A DNA stretch of 64,000 nucleotides from Schaalia sp. ORNL0103 (GTDB lineage Bacteria > Actinomycetota > Actinomycetes > Actinomycetales > Actinomycetaceae): positions 1,488,001 to 1,552,000 of the forward strand of contig NZ_JAHXSA010000001.1 in assembly GCF_019429565.1 (NCBI RefSeq). Reading direction: 5' to 3'. The notes under the pieces are model-generated. The model saw only the letters and a program-made list of their open reading frames with translations. It was not told the DNA's origin and searched no databases. This document shows positions 49,513 to 64,000 of the stretch, piece by piece. A program made the position numbers and the translations under genes. Numbering within the stretch: the stretch's first letter is position 1; each line of letters begins with the position of its first letter.

Positions 49513-49870
49513 TGTTAATGTCCTCTTTCAGTTCCGAAACCCTGCATCCCAGAGCCAGACCAGCTCCCTTGCCTTCCCTGTGTATGTCTCCATCGACGCA
49601 GGTCGCCGCAGACCAGAGGGCGGTTGGGAGCCGCTACCACCTATTCAACTGCACGGTCAGTCGCCTTATGTGGGACCTCGTGTGTTCTGTCGGATTGCGC
49701 GCACAATCTGTCAGGATGGGCTCGCTGGCGCCCCGCGGACATCACCGCCTACGCGGGAAGGGACTCTGCCCGCCTGCCCCACCACCGACGAAGGCGAACA
49801 CAGGGGATGCACGAGGGCCCGGCCCCCTCGCGGGGACCGGGCCCAATGACGTTGTCGACCGGATCTCCGA
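49513..49870. other. Intergenic region between the LAxTG gene and the GH3 gene
   Basis: Contains the LAxTG gene terminator and, next to GH3, its ribosome binding site. No operator copy of the CTAACACG type and no clear promoter were seen. Confidence 0.5.
49815..49844 (-). terminator. Terminator of the LAxTG surface-protein gene
   Basis: Outer arms GGGCCCGG and CCGGGCCC plus inner CCCC/GGGG around a 4-nt loop, with one mismatch, begin 26 nt after the stop codon. Confidence 0.8.
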
Positions 49871-51298
49871 TCAGCGTGCGCGGCGCCTCGCCACCACGAG
49901 GCCGACGCCGGCGACGCCGAGCAGGCCAACGAGCGCGATGGCAACGCCGGTGTTCGCGCCGGTACTGGCCAGCTTGTTGCCTTCAGTGCTCGTACCGCCC
50001 GCAGGCTGGGACTGCTCGACAGTCGGCTGCGGCTGCTCAGCGGTGGGCTGCGGCTGCTCGACAGTCGGCTGGGGCTGCTCGGGAGTCGGAAGCTCGGGGA
50101 AATCGCACGTCGAAGACGCCGAGGTATCGGACTCGGCGATGGCTGCGCCACTCGTCGTCGTCCCCGAGATCTTCACGAGCGGAGTAACCTCAGCGCTGCC
50201 GGTGATAAGGAACGAGAACTTCACCGAACCGTTGGCGGGAAGCTCGAGATCCTTGAAGGTAAGCACCTTGCCCTCGACCGTCGGCTCAGGGGCGCCGCTG
50301 GCCGACTGGGGAACGTAGGTGGCGTCGTCCGACAGGGTCGCGATGACCGTCTGAACCGACTTGACATCACGGTTCGGGTTCGTGATCGTCACTCCGATGG
50401 TGCGCGTGGCGGTGGAGTCGGCGCCCGGCTGGGCGACGGCGCATGTCGCGGAGGACAGCGCGACCTGGCCCTTCGGCGAGAAGGAGGTGATGAGAGAGTA
50501 GTCGGCGGTCGTATTCGGCTCGAGGGTACGAGTCCAGCTCAGCGCCATGCCGTTATCCCGGTTGGAATCTGCTCCCTCAAGCATGTTGGGCAGCGGTGCA
50601 CGATCCTTGAGCTTACCCCAGACCTCGTAGAAGGCACCGTAGTAGTAGCTCGAACCGGCGGTCGTCGGGACGAACTGCTCGACTCGACCACGATCCGTAT
50701 GCGTGCCGGTTTCCGAATCCTTCGCTCGGCAGATGACCGTCCCCGTGTTCGCGTCGTACTCGCCGAAGCCGTAATCGTCGTCCTGGAGGTAGCAATCTGC
50801 CGCGTGGTAAAGAGTAAAGTCCCGAGCAGCATCAGAGATGTTCTTCACCGACGAGGTCGTCGCGTAGAACTCATTGCCCGTTGTGTAGGTATCCGTCTGC
50901 GTGATCTCGAATCCACCGCCGCGAACAACAGTCGTGAGGACCCACGGATCGGCTTGAGTGCCCGTTCCTGACTTGGATTGCGAGACCGGCGTCCAGGCGA
51001 TCGTCCCCATCTTCGTCGCAGCTCGCGAATTCAGCTCCCCCGGACCGAAGAGCTCGGATCCCACAGCGAGGAAGGTTCCACAGTCGGCTGGATTCTGAGC
51101 GGATCGATCATTGTAGAACTCGTTGTGCCTATCGCCCTGATAGTTGATCGAGCAGTTGAGCGTGTCGGAGATAGCAATCCGAACGAGCGGTCCGTCCGTA
51201 TCCTCAATCGTGGGACCAGCCGCAAGGGCCGCCAACGGGTTGAGAACGAGGGTCGCGGAGCCAAGCGCAGCAATGGCCAGTTTCTTGGACAGGCGCAT
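49871..51298 (-). CDS. LAxTG-anchored surface protein
   Basis: A 475-residue exported protein. It has a signal peptide (MRLSKKLAIAALGSATLVL, cut near ALAAGP), a beta-rich body without recognised enzyme motifs, a middle region with a repeat-like domain (TITNPNRDVKSVQTVIATLSDDATYVP), a tandem Gln/Pro/Thr spacer (EQPQPTVEQPQPTAEQPQPT) and a C-terminal sorting signal: LASTG at residues 443-447, a hydrophobic stretch and RRRAR. LAxTG is the motif of class E sortases in actinobacteria, so covalent attachment to peptidoglycan is expected. The N-terminal half contains several Cys. Role unknown; adhesion or a wall scaffold is possible. It has its own promoter. Confidence 0.85.
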   Translation of the reverse strand: MRLSKKLAIAALGSATLVLNPLAALAAGPTIEDTDGPLVRIAISDTLNCSINYQGDRHNEFYNDRSAQNPADCGTFLAVGSELFGPGELNSRAATKMGTIAWTPVSQSKSGTGTQADPWVLTTVVRGGGFEITQTDTYTTGNEFYATTSSVKNISDAARDFTLYHAADCYLQDDDYGFGEYDANTGTVICRAKDSETGTHTDRGRVEQFVPTTAGSSYYYGAFYEVWGKLKDRAPLPNMLEGADSNRDNGMALSWTRTLEPNTTADYSLITSFSPKGQVALSSATCAVAQPGADSTATRTIGVTITNPNRDVKSVQTVIATLSDDATYVPQSASGAPEPTVEGKVLTFKDLELPANGSVKFSFLITGSAEVTPLVKISGTTTSGAAIAESDTSASSTCDFPELPTPEQPQPTVEQPQPTAEQPQPTVEQSQPAGGTSTEGNKLASTGANTGVAIALVGLLGVAGVGLVVARRRAR

Positions 51299-51337
51299 GA
51301 GGAGACATCCTTAAGCGTTGATGGATATTGTGCAACC

Positions 51338-51366
51338 AATCTAGCATCCGTACGACAGCTTTCCAA
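51338..51366 (-). promoter_or_regulatory. Promoter of the LAxTG surface-protein gene
   Basis: TTGGAA (-35, 51361-51366) and TAGATT (-10, 51338-51343) with a 17-bp spacer lie about 40 nt upstream of the ATG. Confidence 0.65.
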
Positions 51367-51465
51367 CTGGTTGAACTTTCATGTTTGACCGTCGCAGCTG
51401 GCACTCAATCCGCGTCGCCGTGAGACATCCCCGGCACGCTCAGGGCAAGCGAGCAGACACGACAA

Positions 51466-51510
51466 GGGGCCCCGGCCTCGTCACGTTCTTACGGACGAGG
51501 CCGGGGCCCC
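51466..51510 (-). terminator. Terminator of the rpoBC operon
   Basis: A perfect 17-bp stem (GGGGCCCCGGCCTCGTC with its complement) and an 11-nt loop start 18 nt after the rpoC stop. It contains the recurrent octamer pair; the minus strand continues UUGUCGUG. Confidence 0.88.
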
Positions 51511-51528
51511 AAGCAGTCACGAACCGGA

Positions 51529-55431
<3,903 letters not shown>

Positions 55432-55446
55432 AGTTATCTCTCCCTA

Positions 55447-58923
<3,477 letters not shown>

Positions 58924-59495
58924 AGGGGATCCTTCCCTGCATTAACGGTGCGCACGCTGCCTTATCACCCATTATCTGACGCGTCCTGGTCCGTCAAGCG
59001 CCTGTTACGACGGCTGGATACGGGTCACCTCGGGCATGATAAGGCGCAAATACCCAGGCTACCGTGAGTCGCATCGCGAGTCAAGGCAGCGTGTGATATG
59101 TGCAGGGTTTCACGGGAACGAGGCCGTGGCCAGCTTGTTCGTCAGGCGCGACGCTGGCAATACCCAGGCTTGGGTGGCGACACCACTTGTAACCAGTTCT
59201 TTTACACAGGCATGTATTCACTGAACACCCACTCATGTACTCACACGCGCACAATCCGATTTTACTCCTCACAGTCCCAACATCGATATCAAGGCCATAA
59301 CTTCCACCATCACGCACTCGACAAGCGCAGCAGCGATAGGCACTGATCGCAAGGTACAGCGGCACTCACTTTCACAATCACACACGGCACTTAGCACACG
59401 ACGGACGCAAATGAGCATGGGGACTGTAACGATCCTTCTGGGACTACATACCCCAGAGACACCCACCTAGAGGTTCCCGATTGGAGAGTAGGAGC
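58924..59495. other. Intergenic region between rpoB and the divergent unknown gene
   Basis: 572 nt. The rpoB-proximal part holds the rpoB promoter and a leader of about 125 nt; one unpaired ACGAGGCC lies at 59118-59125. From about 59200 the sequence is markedly AT-richer, like the unknown gene that follows, and shows no other recognisable element. Confidence 0.6.
59056..59084 (-). promoter_or_regulatory. rpoBC promoter
   Basis: TTGACT (-35, 59079-59084) and TAGCCT (-10, 59056-59061) with a 17-bp spacer lie on the minus strand upstream of rpoB. Predicted leader length is about 125 nt. Confidence 0.8.
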
Positions 59496-60434
59496 ATGTT
59501 AATCGCGAGAAACCCGCTTGATAACACCTATGTCAGCGCATTCGATGTCAAACATATGCCTCCCCAAGCGCAACCCAACAAGTTGTTGTGCCCAGGGCTG
59601 AGCCCTGATGGATCACCATGTTTAGCGGCGGTCACACCGGCAGCGTTGGACTCTGACCACAAACATCCATATTTCCGCGTAGGGCGAGTGAAGGACCACA
59701 TCGCCGGTTGCACGGAGAGTTCCACTCGCGTTAATCCAGCAGATAAAACCACAGACAGGAGAGGCATCAAGGGGAAAGAAGCACCACGTGGACCCGAACG
59801 GCGCGTTCAGATTGAACTCCGACATCCGGAGGCTTCCGCTGCACGGGCCACAAACAACGCACCCCACATGCTCACGAGCCGCATCGGCCACCACCGCGCC
59901 TCCGCACCGAGAGAGTACGTGCGTCCCATGACACTTCAGTGCGGAATTCGCAAGGCGGCGTTGGACTACGCTCGAGACATCATCAGCGACACAGATACTG
60001 TGTCGCTGGAAGGCAAAAAGGGGCCAGCACGGCAGTTCATTTACCCAGCTGAGCGACTGCTCTACGCACCTTATAACAGCCATGCGATCATAGCTTTCGG
60101 CCAGCTGCACAGCATCAGCCAAGGAACAGCACCAAACACATATTTCGTTCGACTATGCCGACCAAACGGCGGCCCCACAAAAGTCTCAATCATGATTGGA
60201 GCTGAGCACTACGCGTCACTGCGGCCGCGTGTCCATCTAGCAAAAATTGAGCCAAGCAAGTGGGCACTCATAGCTTGCGGAACGATCACGGGAAAGACTA
60301 CGGATAAGAGATACCTCCGTCCGTTCGATGGGCTTTCTCTATACCTCCAGAGAACATCAGCATCAGGCTTCGACAACTTAGCCCAGCCACGCGCATCGAG
60401 CCCGCGTAGTGGTGGTGCCCCAAGTCGGGCTTGA
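59496..60434 (+). CDS. Uncharacterised Cys/His-containing protein, 3' end overlapping a tRNA gene
   Basis: A 312-residue basic protein that I do not recognise. Near the N-terminus Cys32, Cys42, His55, His57, His68 and Cys72 could form a zinc site, loosely like the N-terminal zinc ribbon of CoiA-type competence/nuclease proteins. The C-terminal half (RQFIYPAERLLYAPYNSHAIIAF, KWALIACGTITGK, RYLRPFDGLSLYL) looks like a compact beta-rich domain. The ATG is preferred because GGAGAG lies seven bases upstream. Base composition is more AT-rich than neighbours. The last 22 bases lie inside the opposite-strand tRNA gene, so the present C-terminus is probably not ancestral. A truncated element-borne gene is possible. 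Confidence 0.55.
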   Translation: MLIARNPLDNTYVSAFDVKHMPPQAQPNKLLCPGLSPDGSPCLAAVTPAALDSDHKHPYFRVGRVKDHIAGCTESSTRVNPADKTTDRRGIKGKEAPRGPERRVQIELRHPEASAARATNNAPHMLTSRIGHHRASAPREYVRPMTLQCGIRKAALDYARDIISDTDTVSLEGKKGPARQFIYPAERLLYAPYNSHAIIAFGQLHSISQGTAPNTYFVRLCRPNGGPTKVSIMIGAEHYASLRPRVHLAKIEPSKWALIACGTITGKTTDKRYLRPFDGLSLYLQRTSASGFDNLAQPRASSPRSGGAPSRA

Positions 60435-60489
60435 ACCGACGACCCACGGATTATGAGTCCGCTGCTCTGACCGACTGAGCTATTGGGGC
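60413..60489 (-). tRNA. tRNA with CAU anticodon (Met, or Ile2 if lysidine-modified)
   Basis: The minus strand folds as a complete tRNA: acceptor GCCCCAA/TTGGGGC (7 bp), D-arm AGCTCAGTCGGTCAGAGC, anticodon stem GCGGA/TCCGT around CTCATAA, T-loop GGTTCAAGCCC, and an encoded 3' CCA. The anticodon is CAT at 60453-60455. The sequence around the anticodon loop and T-arm resembles E. coli tRNA-Ile2 (CAU) at least as much as elongator tRNA-Met, so identity is left open. It is not initiator type, because position 1 pairs normally and the anticodon stem lacks three G:C pairs. Confidence 0.9.
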
Positions 60490-60628
60490 GGTGCCATCCT
60501 ATCGGAGGAACGCGGACCTCTTCCACTGACACCTCACTGTGATCCGTCAATCACGCTGCAGCGACATGGGACATTAGTCATTCGTATGGTTGTTGTACCA
60601 GTTCACAGCCGAAAAATAAGGAGATGGC

Positions 60629-62371
60629 ATGAACGTCGCAGAACAGATCGTGGCTCAGCTCGTTGACGCTGGTGTCCACCGGATCTACGGCATTGTCGGT
60701 GACTCGCTCAACCCCATCGTTGACGCCGTGCGCAAGACCGGTGGCTCAAAGAAGGGTGGTATCGACTGGATCCACGTGCGCCACGAGGAAGCGGCGGCGT
60801 TCGCAGCGTCGGCCGAAGCTCAGCTGACAGGCAAGCTCGCCGTGTGTGCGGGCTCGTGCGGCCCGGGCAACCTGCACCTCATCAACGGCCTGTACGACGC
60901 GAACCGCACGGGTGCGCCCGTCCTCGCCATCGCCTCGCACATCCCGAGCGTGCAGATCGGCACGACGTACTTCCAGGAGACCCACCCGGACCGAATTTTC
61001 GAGGAGTGCTCGGTCTACAACGAGCTCATCTCCTCCGCAGCACAGTCGCCGCGCACCGTGAACTCGGCGATCCGCCACGCGGTCGGCTTGGGCGGCGTCT
61101 CGGTCATCACCCTGCCCGGCGACGTCTCCGACCTCAAGGCCGTTGAGCACGTTCCCACCTACGCGCCCGCGCGCCCCGCGACACTGGCTCCCAATGCCGC
61201 CGACATTGAAGAGGCCGCAGCCCTCCTCAACAAGGCCGACAAGGTCGCCATTTTCGCCGGCGCCGGCGTCGAGGGCGCCCATGACGAGGTCATCGCCCTG
61301 GCGGATGCTCTCAAGGCACCGATCGGCCACTCGCTGCGCGGCAAGCACTTCATCCAGTACGACAACCCCTTCGACGTGGGTATGACGGGCCTGCTGGGCT
61401 ACGGCGCAGCAGCTGAGGGCATGAACGACGCCGACGTGCTGATCCTGCTGGGCACCGATTTCCCCTACGACCAGTTCCTGCCGTCCACACCGACCATCCA
61501 GGTGGACACGCACGCGGAGAAGCTGGGCCGCCGCACGGACGTCGGCCTCGCGATCCACGCGCAGGTGAAGCCCTTCATCGAAGCACTCCTCCCCCACCTG
61601 CGCGCGAACCGCTCCGATTCCTTCCTGAAGTCCAAGATCAAGAAGCACTCGGAGATCATGCACGCCCCCGTGGGCGCCTACACGCGCAACGTGGAGAAGA
61701 TGCGCCCGATCCACCCCGAGTACGCCGCCCACCTCCTCAACGAGACGGCCGCGAAGGACGCGATTTTCACCGCGGACACGGGCATGTGCAACGTGTGGAC
61801 CGCCCGCTACATTGATCCGCTCGGCACCCGCCGCCTCATCGGCTCCCTGCTGCACGGGTCGATGGCGAACGCCCTGCCGATGGCCCTGGGCGCTCAGGTC
61901 GCCTACCCGGATCGCCAGGTCGTGTCAGTGTCGGGCGACGGCGGGCTCTCGATGCTTCTCGGCGAGCTCATCACCGCAAAGATGTACGACCTGCCGGTCA
62001 AGGTGGTCGTCTTCAACAATTCGACGCTGGGCATGGTGAAGCTGGAGATGCTGGTCAACGGCCTGCCTGACTTCCAGACAGATGTCCCGGACACGAATTA
62101 CGCGGAGATCGCCCGCGCAATTGGCTTCCACGCGGAGCGCGTCGAGGACGCTTCTCGCCTGGAGGACGCGTACCGCGAGGCGTTCGCCGCGCCCGGCCCC
62201 GCCCTCGTTGAGGTCATCACGGATCCGAACGCGCTGTCGCTTCCGCCGGCCATCACGGGCGGCCAGGTCGTCGGCTTCGCGACCGCGATGAGCAAGATCG
62301 TTCTCAACCGCGGCATCGCCGAGGCTTTCTCGATGGCCACCTCCAACATGCGCAACATCCCGCGCCTGTAG
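60629..62371 (+). CDS. poxB: Pyruvate oxidase / quinone-dependent pyruvate dehydrogenase (PoxB type)
   Basis: A thiamine-diphosphate and FAD flavoenzyme of 580 residues, expected to convert pyruvate to acetate and CO2 with electrons passed to membrane quinone. It has GVHRIYGIVGDSLNPIVDAVRK, the catalytic Glu in VRHEEAAAFAASAEA, GSCGPGNLHLINGLYDANR, and the diphosphate/Mg motif GDGGLSMLLGELITA (about residue 436) ending in VVFNNSTLGM. AAGGAGA precedes the ATG at good spacing. It is followed at once by a U-tracted terminator, so it is a single-gene unit. Acetolactate synthase is less likely, as the PoxB-type sequence GTTYFQETHPDRIFEECSVY is clear. Confidence 0.93.
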   Translation: MNVAEQIVAQLVDAGVHRIYGIVGDSLNPIVDAVRKTGGSKKGGIDWIHVRHEEAAAFAASAEAQLTGKLAVCAGSCGPGNLHLINGLYDANRTGAPVLAIASHIPSVQIGTTYFQETHPDRIFEECSVYNELISSAAQSPRTVNSAIRHAVGLGGVSVITLPGDVSDLKAVEHVPTYAPARPATLAPNAADIEEAAALLNKADKVAIFAGAGVEGAHDEVIALADALKAPIGHSLRGKHFIQYDNPFDVGMTGLLGYGAAAEGMNDADVLILLGTDFPYDQFLPSTPTIQVDTHAEKLGRRTDVGLAIHAQVKPFIEALLPHLRANRSDSFLKSKIKKHSEIMHAPVGAYTRNVEKMRPIHPEYAAHLLNETAAKDAIFTADTGMCNVWTARYIDPLGTRRLIGSLLHGSMANALPMALGAQVAYPDRQVVSVSGDGGLSMLLGELITAKMYDLPVKVVVFNNSTLGMVKLEMLVNGLPDFQTDVPDTNYAEIARAIGFHAERVEDASRLEDAYREAFAAPGPALVEVITDPNALSLPPAITGGQVVGFATAMSKIVLNRGIAEAFSMATSNMRNIPRL

Positions 62372-62390
62372 GCCATTCACATCTCCGGGG

Positions 62391-62439
62391 ACGAGGCCGG
62401 GGCTGGGTCAACGCACGACCTGGCCTCGGCCTCGTTTTT
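62391..62439 (+). terminator. Rho-independent terminator of the pyruvate oxidase gene
   Basis: ACGAGGCC pairs with GGCCTCGT, with a small inner GGTC/GACC pairing, and the right arm runs directly into TTTTT. It lies 20 nt after the stop codon. Confidence 0.9.
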
Positions 62440-62584
62440 CATGGCTTCAATCCGTATTTTATCAACATTCATTTTTCTAAAAGACTGGCTTTTTCCAACT
62501 CAAATATCGCTTGATAAGTAGACAACTTGAGGCTCGCTGCGCTCAAATATGATTTGACAGCTATTTATGCGCGCATTTCCCCTC

Positions 62585-62590
62585 TAATAT
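62585..62590 (+). promoter_or_regulatory. Probable -10 of the cytochrome b/molybdoenzyme gene
   Basis: TAATAT lies about 40 nt upstream of the ATG within an AT-rich stretch. TTGACA at 62554-62559 is 25 bp away, too far for a standard pair; TTGAG-N10-CTCAA (62527-62546) is a possible regulator site. Activator dependence would explain this. Confidence 0.45.
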
Positions 62591-62631
62591 GCGAGGCGTT
62601 CTATCGTTCACGCCACACAGGAGGAACCGCA

Positions 62632-64000
62632 ATGCACGCGCTCGCAGCAATGGCCAGCGCAGCCGGTGCCGTCGACCTCGACACTTTTCCCGCTTGGCTG
62701 AGGATCACCCACTTCATCAACTTCATCATGATGGGCTTCCTCATCCGTTCCGGCTGGGAGGTCCTCGCATCACACCCACGTCTGTACTGGAACAATCACT
62801 GCACACCCGGATCCGAGTGGCTGAAGTTCACGAAGGACAAGGTGTCGACCGTTCCCGGCGAGTTCACGGCGCGCGACGACCAGCGCAACCTCCACCCGCT
62901 GATCTCCCTGCCCGGACGCGGACAGATCGGCCTGGGCCGCGCGTGGCACGCGCTCGTCACAGCCATCTGGCTCATTAACGGCTTCGTGTACGTCGCCCTC
63001 CTCTTCGGGACAGGCCAGTGGCGACGCATCGTCCCCACCTCGTGGTCCATCTTCCCCGAGGCCTGGGAGAGCGCCAAGATCTACATGGGTCTCCAGATCC
63101 CCTCCATCGAGCACTTCCAGCCCTATGACGCCCTCCAGAAGCTCATGTACTTCACGGTCGTCTTCATCGTCGCGCCCCTCATGATCGCGACCGGCCCCAT
63201 CATGTCCCCCACCTTCGCGGGACGCTTCCCCGGGTATGTCAAGCTCTTCCGCAACCGTCAGACTGCTCGCTCCATTCACTTCCTGGGCATGGCCTTCTAC
63301 TGCTTCTTCGTTGTCATGCACGTCGCGCTCGTCTTCATCGTCCACCCGAGGTACAACATCGCGCACATGATGCTGGGCGAAAACTACAACGACATCACGG
63401 CGGCACAATTCGCTCAGGCCGTCACCATGCTGATCATCGGCATCGTCGTCGCCTTCGCCCTGTGGATCGGAGCCTCCTACTGGTCCCTGTCGAACCTGCG
63501 CCGCACCCAGCGCTGGATCTGGGGTGCGACGCAGCCGATTCGCGCGCTCACGATCGACCGCCTGAAGTCGCGTCAGGTCGCGAAGAAGACCTTCACCGAG
63601 GACGACATTTCCCCGTTCCACTGGGTCAACACGCGCCCGCCGACACAGGAGCAGTCCGAGGAGTACATCGCCCTGCGCGAGGACGACTTCAAGGACTTCC
63701 GCCTCGAGATCGGCGGCCTGGTCGAGGAGGAGAAGTCTTTCTCCATCGACGAGCTGAAGGCCCTGGGCAAGGTCACGAACATTACGATGCACACCTGCAT
63801 GCAGGGATGGACGGGCATCGCGAAGTGGGAGGGCATCCGTCTCAAGGATCTCCTCGAGCAGGTCACGCCCACGGAGGGCGCGCACTACCTGATGGCCACC
63901 TCCTTCGGACACGTCGGGCACACCTACGACGGGCGCCCGACCGAGCCCTACTACGAGTGCATCGACCCGTCGATGATCGACGACGACGAGTGCATCCTCG
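62632..64000 (+). CDS. Cytochrome b / molybdopterin-dependent oxidoreductase fusion (5' part)
   Basis: An open frame running off the window end, 456 codons seen. The first about 280 residues form a membrane cytochrome b-type domain: several long helices with candidate haem histidines (LRITHFINFIMMGFLIRSG, RAWHALVTAIWLING, IHFLGMAFYCFFVVMHVALV). A cytoplasmic or outer domain follows (FRLEIGGLVEEEKSFSIDELKALGK) with the molybdopterin-oxidoreductase motif MHTCMQGWTGIAKWEGIRL, in which Cys389 should bind molybdenum as in YedY/sulfite-oxidase-like enzymes. A perfect GGAGGA lies six to seven bases before the ATG. No twin-arginine signal is seen. The substrate is unknown. It follows the pyruvate oxidase gene but has its own AT-rich promoter region. 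Confidence 0.85.
   Translation, partial: MHALAAMASAAGAVDLDTFPAWLRITHFINFIMMGFLIRSGWEVLASHPRLYWNNHCTPGSEWLKFTKDKVSTVPGEFTARDDQRNLHPLISLPGRGQIGLGRAWHALVTAIWLINGFVYVALLFGTGQWRRIVPTSWSIFPEAWESAKIYMGLQIPSIEHFQPYDALQKLMYFTVVFIVAPLMIATGPIMSPTFAGRFPGYVKLFRNRQTARSIHFLGMAFYCFFVVMHVALVFIVHPRYNIAHMMLGENYNDITAAQFAQAVTMLIIGIVVAFALWIGASYWSLSNLRRTQRWIWGATQPIRALTIDRLKSRQVAKKTFTEDDISPFHWVNTRPPTQEQSEEYIALREDDFKDFRLEIGGLVEEEKSFSIDELKALGKVTNITMHTCMQGWTGIAKWEGIRLKDLLEQVTPTEGAHYLMATSFGHVGHTYDGRPTEPYYECIDPSMIDDDECIL

Noticed and set aside
46546-49518. A 990-codon frame antisense to the GH3 gene
   Set aside because: GH3 motifs and membrane helices are on the minus strand; the plus-strand product is low-complexity and featureless.

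Overview
The window is a high-GC actinobacterial chromosome segment. Gene order (rplM-rpsI, S10-spc-alpha, str and rpoBC clusters), actinobacterial-type ribosomal proteins (zinc-type S14, Ala/Glu-tailed L17), a polyphosphate-glucokinase-like ROK protein, a LAxTG sortase signal and choline-binding-type wall repeats together suggest the Actinomycetaceae (Actinomyces/Schaalia-like). The genus is inferred, not proven. Most genes lie on the minus strand.

Layout. (1) 95-6206: nnr, a GRP-type sugar permease, glmS and divergent coaA. (2) 6288-17734: a sugar-scavenging locus. It holds a large secreted modular protein with a TIM-barrel-like central region and wall-binding repeats, two ABC sugar permeases, a lipoprotein binding protein, a cytoplasmic GH2 beta-galactosidase and a divergent LacI-family regulator. 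Three copies of a 14-bp palindrome (consensus CTAACACGTGTTAG) sit in front of its transcription units. (3) 17866-20442: a YtpQ/DUF1444-like protein, a DUF4862 protein and a small membrane-anchored protein. (4) 20605-25625: glmM, rpsI-rplM, truA-ppgK and rplQ. (5) 25056-41063: the complete alpha, secY-adk-map, spc and S10 clusters, ending at rpsJ. (6) 41671-46054: tuf, fusA, rpsG and rpsL. (7) 46561-51298: a membrane-anchored, domain-permuted GH3 enzyme and a LAxTG surface protein, lying between the str cluster and rpoBC. (8) 51529-58923: rpoC and rpoB. (9) 59496-64000: an unrecognised Cys/His-containing protein whose 3' end runs into a tRNA(CAU) gene, a PoxB-type pyruvate oxidase, and the 5' part of a cytochrome b/molybdopterin oxidoreductase cut by the window edge.

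How it works together. The housekeeping genes supply translation, transcription, secretion (SecY) and amino-sugar precursors (GlmS, GlmM). The sugar locus looks like one LacI-controlled pathway: an exported wall-bound enzyme releases glycan fragments, the lipoprotein and permeases import them, and GH2 beta-galactosidase splits them inside. The locus has no ABC ATPase, so a shared MsiK-type ATPase elsewhere is presumed. Two glycan-related inserts interrupt neighbourhoods that are usually compact: coaA/glmS to glmM, and rpoC to rpsL.

Transcript ends are unusually easy to read: many genes end in near-perfect GC-rich hairpins, five of them built on the complementary octamers ACGAGGCC/GGCCTCGT. 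Near-consensus promoters are visible for rplM, rpoB, rpsL and the LAxTG gene. Four genes have a -10-like hexamer 5-6 nt before the start codon and may be leaderless. No CRISPR array, rRNA, insertion sequence or prophage was seen.
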